A stretch of 38,134 bases of DNA from Pseudomonas folii (GTDB lineage: Bacteria; Pseudomonadota; Gammaproteobacteria; Pseudomonadales; Pseudomonadaceae), in contig NZ_JACONW010000048.1 in the NCBI RefSeq assembly GCF_014357575.1, positions 1 through 38,134 on the forward strand, in the 5' to 3' direction. Position numbers and translations under genes: made by a program. The notes under the pieces are model-generated. The model worked only from the letters and a program-made list of their open reading frames with translations. It did not search any database and was not told the DNA's origin. This document shows positions 32,284 to 38,134 of this stretch, piece after piece. Positions within the stretch are counted from its first letter, which is position 1, and each line of letters starts with the position of its first letter.

Positions 32284-35200
32284 TCAACCGATGGTCATCA
32301 AGCTCGCATTACCGCCCGCAGCTGCGGTGTTGACGCTCAATGCGCGCTCTATCACCAGACGCTCCAGCGCAACGTTGGTTTCGCCATGGGACAAACCGTT
32401 GACGCCGACGATGGCACCCGGGCGCAGGGCCACTTGTTCGCATACTGCGCGTAATTGGTCCGAGTCGCCGTGGTGCAGAACAGCGTCGATCAGCACCTCG
32501 TCTTTGGTCCAGTCAGCCACTAGCTTTATGCGCGCTTGAACTTCTTTTGGCAGGCGAGCGCGTAGCGGTTTGCCAAGCGAGTTATCCGACCAGATCGCTG
32601 TGCTACCCACTGCCAGAACGGCAGCCAGTTGAATCAGCAGATCGCTTTCTGCCTCGGCCAGGCACAGCACATGTTCGCGCGGCAGGATGCTGTAGCTGTT
32701 GCGCTCGCCGGTCGGGCCTGCCAGCAGGCGAGTGATACCGCTTTGCGATTGCACGGCGAACTGGCTGCACAGCTGTTCCAGTTCAGGTTGCTGATTGCTG
32801 ATGGCCCAGCTTTTCAGTGCCTGCAACGGCTGGCTCAATGCTTCGCGCATGCGGGTATCCGGTGTCGCCAAGGCGTCGCCACGTACGAACGATTGCTCGA
32901 TGGCATCCACCGGTCGGGTCGACAGCAGGCGATACAGATACAGCGGGCCACCGGCCTTGGGACCCGTGCCCGACAGACCTTCGCCGCCGAACGGTTGCAC
33001 GCCTACCACGGCACCGACGATGTTGCGGTTAACGTAAACGTTGCCCGCGTTGACGTTGTCGATGACCTTGGCAATCGTCTCGTCGATGCGCGTGTGGACG
33101 CCGAGCGTCAGGCCGTAACCGGAGGCGTTGATCTGGCCGATCAACTGGTCCAGTTCCTTGCGCTTGTAGCGAACCACGTGCAATACCGGGCCGAAGATTT
33201 CACGTTGCAGCTCGTCGAAGCTTTCCAGCTCGATCAGGGTTGGCATCACGTAGGTGCCGCGCTTGATTTCTTCGCCGTCGGCGATTGCAACTTGATAGAC
33301 CGTACGGCCTTTATCGCGCATGCCTTGAATGTGTTTATCGATGCCCGCCTTGGCTTCAGCGTCGATCACCGGGCCGATGTCCACAGACAAACGTTCCGGG
33401 TTACCTAGACGGCACTCCGCCATGGCACCTTTGAGCATTTCGATGACACGGTCGGCGGAATCTTCCTGCAGGCACAGCACACGCAGGGCGGAGCAGCGCT
33501 GACCGGCGCTGTCGAACGCGGAAGACACCACATCAATGACCACTTGCTCGGTGAGCGCCGAGGAGTCGACGATCATCGCGTTCTGACCACCGGTTTCAGC
33601 AATGAGCGGGATCGGGCGACCCTGGGCATCAAGCCGACCGGCGATGTTGCGTTGCAGCAGGCGGGCGACCTCAGTCGAACCGGTGAACATCACGCCTTTG
33701 ACGCGATCATCGCCGACCAGACGCGCACCCACCGTTTCGCCGCGGCCGGGTAGCAATTGCAGCACGCCTTCGGGGATGCCCGCTTCCAGCAGAATGCGAA
33801 CGGCTTGTGCGGCGACCAGTGGCGTTTGTTCCGCCGGTTTGGCCAGCACGGGGTTACCGGCGGCGAGTGCAGCGGCGACTTGACCGCTGAAGATCGCCAG
33901 CGGGAAGTTCCACGGGCTGATACACACCACTGGCCCCAATGGGCGATGGGCGTCATTGCTGAAGTCATTGCGTGCCTGCACCGCGTAGTAGCGCAGGAAG
34001 TCCACCGCTTCGCGGACTTCAGCGATAGCGTTGGCGAAGGTCTTGCCCGCCTCGCGAGCCAGCAGGCCCATCAGTGGCTGAATCTCGGCTTCCATCAGGT
34101 CGGCGGCACGCTCCAGGATCGCGGCGCGCTCGGCGGGGGGCGTGGCTTGCCAGATCGGACCGGAACTCAGGGCGCAAAGCAGGGCGTTGTCGACATCTTG
34201 CAGGCTGGCTTCCTGCACATGACCGACCACATCACGCAGATCGGATGGGTTCAGCAGCGGGGTTGTCGTGCCTTCGCTGGCGGGGCTGCCGAGCATTGGC
34301 GCAGCTTTCCAGTCGTTGTGCGCGGTGGCCAAGAGGGCGGAAGACAACGAGCCCAGACGGTGTTCGTTAGCCAGGTCGATACCGCTGGAGTTGGCGCGTT
34401 CAGAGCCATACAGATCGCGCGGCAACGGAATGCGCGGGTGCGGCAGACCGAAGCCACCTTCCTGAGTCGCCATGCGCTCGATGCTGGCTACTGGATCAGC
34501 CACCAGTTCCTGAATGGAGATGGACTGATCGGCAATCCGGTTGACGAAGGAGGTGTTAGCGCCGTTTTCCAGCAGGCGACGCACCAGATAAGCCAGCAGC
34601 GTTTCGTGGGTGCCTACCGGGGCATACACGCGGCACGGTCGGTTCAGCTTGCCATCGGCGACCTTGCCCACGACTTGCTCGTAAAGCGGTTCGCCCATGC
34701 CGTGGAGGCACTGGAATTCGTACTGGCCGGGGTAATAGTTCTGACCGGCGATGTGGTAAATGGCCGACAGGGTGTGAGCGTTGTGCGTCGCGAATTGCGG
34801 GTAGATGACTTCCGGCACCGACAACAGTTTGCGGGCGCAAGCGATGTAGGAAACGTCGGTGTAGACCTTGCGGGTATAGACCGGATAACCCTCCAGGCCT
34901 TCGACCTGGGCGCGCTTGATTTCGCTGTCCCAGTAAGCGCCTTTCACCAGGCGAATCATCAGGCGGTGACGGCTGCGGCGGGCCAGATCGATCACGTAGT
35001 CGATCACATACGGGCAGCGCTTCTGGTACGCCTGGATCACAAAGCCAATACCGTTCCAGCCGGTCAGTTGCGGCTCGAAGCACAGGCGCTCCAGCAGATC
35101 CAGTGACAGCTCAAGGCGGTCAGCTTCTTCGGCGTCGATGTTCAGGCCGATATCGTACTGCTTGGCCAGCAGCGTCAGCGACAGCAGGCGCGGGTACAAC

Positions 35201-36237
35201 TCTTCCATGACGCGTTCGTACTGGGCGCGGCTGTAACGCGGGTGCAGCGCCGACAGCTTGATGGAGATGCCCGGGCCTTCGTAGATGCCACGACCATGAG
35301 AGGCTTTGCCGATGGAGTGGATCGCTTGTTCGTAAGAGGCCAGGTATTTCTGTGCGTCGTGCTCGGTGAGTGCGGCTTCGCCGAGCATGTCGTAGGAATA
35401 ACGGAAGCCTTTGGCTTCAAAACGGCTGGCGTTGGCCAGGGCTTCGCCGATGGTTTCGCCGGTGACGAACTGCTCGCCCATGAGACGCATGGCCATGTCC
35501 ACACCCTTGCGGATCATCGGCTCGCCGCTCTTGCCGATGATGCGGCTCAGGGATGAGGTCAACCCGGCTTCGTTGTGGGTCGAGACCAGCTTGCCGGTGA
35601 GCAGCAGCCCCCACGTCGCAGCGTTGACGAACAGCGAGGGGCTGTTGCCCAGGTGTGGGTGCCAGTTGCCGGTGCTGATCTTGTCGCGGATCAACGCGTC
35701 GCGGGTGCCTTTGTCCGGTATGCGCAGCAGGGCTTCGGCCAGGCACATCAAAGCGACGCCTTCCTGAGACGACAGCGAAAACTCCTGCAGCAGACCCTGA
35801 ACGATTCCTGCACGACCGCCAGCGCTTTTCTGATTGCGCAGTTTCTCGGCGATGGTCGCGGCGAGCTTGTTGGTGGCTTCTGCCATCGCTACCGGCAGGC
35901 GTGCCTGTTCGATGAGCATCGGCACCACTTCCGGCTCCGGGCGACGGTAAGCAGCGGTGATTGCGGCGCGGAGCACCGACTGCGGCAGGATGCTTTCAGC
36001 AAACTCAAGGAAGCACTGATGAGCGGCGTCTACAGGCAATTCGCCGTGATCATCGCCGTCCTTGCTTGCAGTGCCACTGAGTTCGGAAAGGGTTGCACCA
36101 CCTTCGAGCTTTTCCAGGTAATTGAAAATCGCCTGTTTGATGAGCCAGTGCGGAGTCCGGTCAATGGACTGAGCGGCTGCTTTCAATCGCTCGCGGGTCG
36201 GGTCGTCAAGTTTGACACCCAGCGTGGTGGTGGCCAT
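32284..36237 (-). CDS. putA: Trifunctional PutA: proline dehydrogenase / P5C dehydrogenase / transcriptional repressor
   Basis: A 1317-residue protein, the full length of trifunctional PutA. Residues 1-47 form a ribbon-helix-helix DNA-binding domain (TTTLGVKLDDPTRERLKAAA). The FAD proline dehydrogenase barrel follows (about 180-560, with IKLSALHPRYSRAQ and IRLVKGAYWDSEIKRAQ). The NAD-dependent glutamate-semialdehyde dehydrogenase comes next (about 650-1100, ETGGQNAMIVDSS, and Cys915 in GQRCSALR), then a C-terminal lid domain. It oxidises proline to glutamate; without proline it represses put genes by binding GTTGCA-type operators. Such hexamers lie directly upstream. The ATG has GAGG seven bases upstream. 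It is divergent from putP. Confidence 0.97.
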   Translation of the reverse strand: MATTTLGVKLDDPTRERLKAAAQSIDRTPHWLIKQAIFNYLEKLEGGATLSELSGTASKDGDDHGELPVDAAHQCFLEFAESILPQSVLRAAITAAYRRPEPEVVPMLIEQARLPVAMAEATNKLAATIAEKLRNQKSAGGRAGIVQGLLQEFSLSSQEGVALMCLAEALLRIPDKGTRDALIRDKISTGNWHPHLGNSPSLFVNAATWGLLLTGKLVSTHNEAGLTSSLSRIIGKSGEPMIRKGVDMAMRLMGEQFVTGETIGEALANASRFEAKGFRYSYDMLGEAALTEHDAQKYLASYEQAIHSIGKASHGRGIYEGPGISIKLSALHPRYSRAQYERVMEELYPRLLSLTLLAKQYDIGLNIDAEEADRLELSLDLLERLCFEPQLTGWNGIGFVIQAYQKRCPYVIDYVIDLARRSRHRLMIRLVKGAYWDSEIKRAQVEGLEGYPVYTRKVYTDVSYIACARKLLSVPEVIYPQFATHNAHTLSAIYHIAGQNYYPGQYEFQCLHGMGEPLYEQVVGKVADGKLNRPCRVYAPVGTHETLLAYLVRRLLENGANTSFVNRIADQSISIQELVADPVASIERMATQEGGFGLPHPRIPLPRDLYGSERANSSGIDLANEHRLGSLSSALLATAHNDWKAAPMLGSPASEGTTTPLLNPSDLRDVVGHVQEASLQDVDNALLCALSSGPIWQATPPAERAAILERAADLMEAEIQPLMGLLAREAGKTFANAIAEVREAVDFLRYYAVQARNDFSNDAHRPLGPVVCISPWNFPLAIFSGQVAAALAAGNPVLAKPAEQTPLVAAQAVRILLEAGIPEGVLQLLPGRGETVGARLVGDDRVKGVMFTGSTEVARLLQRNIAGRLDAQGRPIPLIAETGGQNAMIVDSSALTEQVVIDVVSSAFDSAGQRCSALRVLCLQEDSADRVIEMLKGAMAECRLGNPERLSVDIGPVIDAEAKAGIDKHIQGMRDKGRTVYQVAIADGEEIKRGTYVMPTLIELESFDELQREIFGPVLHVVRYKRKELDQLIGQINASGYGLTLGVHTRIDETIAKVIDNVNAGNVYVNRNIVGAVVGVQPFGGEGLSGTGPKAGGPLYLYRLLSTRPVDAIEQSFVRGDALATPDTRMREALSQPLQALKSWAISNQQPELEQLCSQFAVQSQSGITRLLAGPTGERNSYSILPREHVLCLAEAESDLLIQLAAVLAVGSTAIWSDNSLGKPLRARLPKEVQARIKLVADWTKDEVLIDAVLHHGDSDQLRAVCEQVALRPGAIVGVNGLSHGETNVALERLVIERALSVNTAAAGGNASLMTIG

Positions 36238-36258
36238 GTGTTGTCCTCATCGTGCCAC

Positions 36259-36504
36259 TGCAACGTGGCCTTGGTTGTCGGACAAGATTAGCCATGAGTG
36301 GGGTGGGGTGCAACCGGGTGCAACCCTTTTTCAATGAATATTTTTTGGCTGCTGTAGCTGGGCAGTCACATGCAAATCGGTCCGCACAACGAAGGTGCTG
36401 TCGGCCTTATGCGACGAATTGGCTGCTCTGGAACGGGGCGAAACTTGTAAGGTCCAGCGCCCGGTTGGGGAGTGGTGCAACTTTTTGTCGGAAAACAGGT
36501 TGCA
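36259..36504. promoter_or_regulatory. Cluster of five PutA-type operator hexamers in the put control region
   Basis: The 388-bp gap between putA and putP holds TGCAAC at 36259-36264, 36309-36314, 36319-36324 and 36476-36481, and its complement GTTGCA at 36499-36504. GTTGCA is the core bound by the PutA ribbon-helix-helix domain in E. coli. Two sites are in tandem with a 10-bp step (one helical turn), and two face each other 23 bp apart. Confidence 0.7.
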
Positions 36505-36625
36505 CCTTTGGCCGCAGGTTGAATAGGATGCTCCGCTTTGGTGCGAGGATAATCGAGAGTCGTTCGCGTGGGGCTTGCAGATCGTTCGTCCCTTTCAATA
36601 AAAATAATGCTTAGGCGAAATCCCC

Positions 36626-38113
<1,488 letters not shown>

Positions 38114-38134
38114 GCCACATGTAGGGGCTGTAGG

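Noticed and set aside
33757..35106. A 449-codon plus-strand open frame opposite putA
   Set aside because: It is the antisense shadow of a long, GC-rich, highly conserved gene. It has no ribosome site and its protein shows no family motif.

Overview
The window looks like the chromosome of a fluorescent-group Pseudomonas. This rests on gene content (putA/putP, mscK next to a K+/H+ antiporter, trxC, selO, an aryl-polyene-type cluster, a DUF6124-type small protein) and on many Pseudomonas-style REP/BIME inverted repeats between genes. I ran no searches; family names come from motifs and memory.

Layout. (1) 83-5334, minus strand: a partial aryl polyene (APE) type biosynthetic operon: ketoacyl-synthase-like protein, PlsC-type acyltransferase, two acyl carrier proteins, a small membrane protein, an AMP-ligase/dehydratase fusion and a family 2 glycosyltransferase. 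The rest of the cluster would lie left of base 1. (2) 5608-8318: orphan ParA ATPase, a PAAR protein, thioredoxin 2 and an amino acid racemase. (3) 8834-11116: a small exported protein interrupted by an amber codon in its signal peptide, then two tandem paralogues of unknown function. (4) 11100-18118, minus strand: SelO, then an antiporter-MscK channel pair. (5) 18497-27207: two large paralogous proteins (about 885 residues each) with a DUF6543-like (dermonecrotic-toxin-domain) N-terminus and a C-terminal domain carrying the R / S-x-S / E-x-E marks of ADP-ribosyltransferases. Between them is an AT-rich islet: one small membrane protein on the plus strand and four small minus-strand genes, some resembling polymorphic-toxin immunity proteins, plus transposase debris. 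(6) 27209-32017: acyl-CoA dehydrogenase, a DUF6124-like protein with a structured upstream region, a small unknown gene and a delta-60-repeat protein. (7) 32284-38113: divergent putA and putP around an intergenic region with five GTTGCA hexamers, the PutA operator core.

The most interesting region is 18.4-27.2 kb: duplicated ADP-ribosyltransferase-like effectors flanking orphan immunity-like genes, with an IS5-type transposase relic and duplicated spacer DNA. It looks like an effector/immunity hot spot reshaped by recombination. Other points worth attention are the amber codon in an otherwise intact secreted-protein gene, the crossing inverted repeats upstream of the DUF6124-like gene, the Thr83/Cys197 active-site pair in the racemase, and two nearly identical 0.1-kb BIMEs 16 kb apart.
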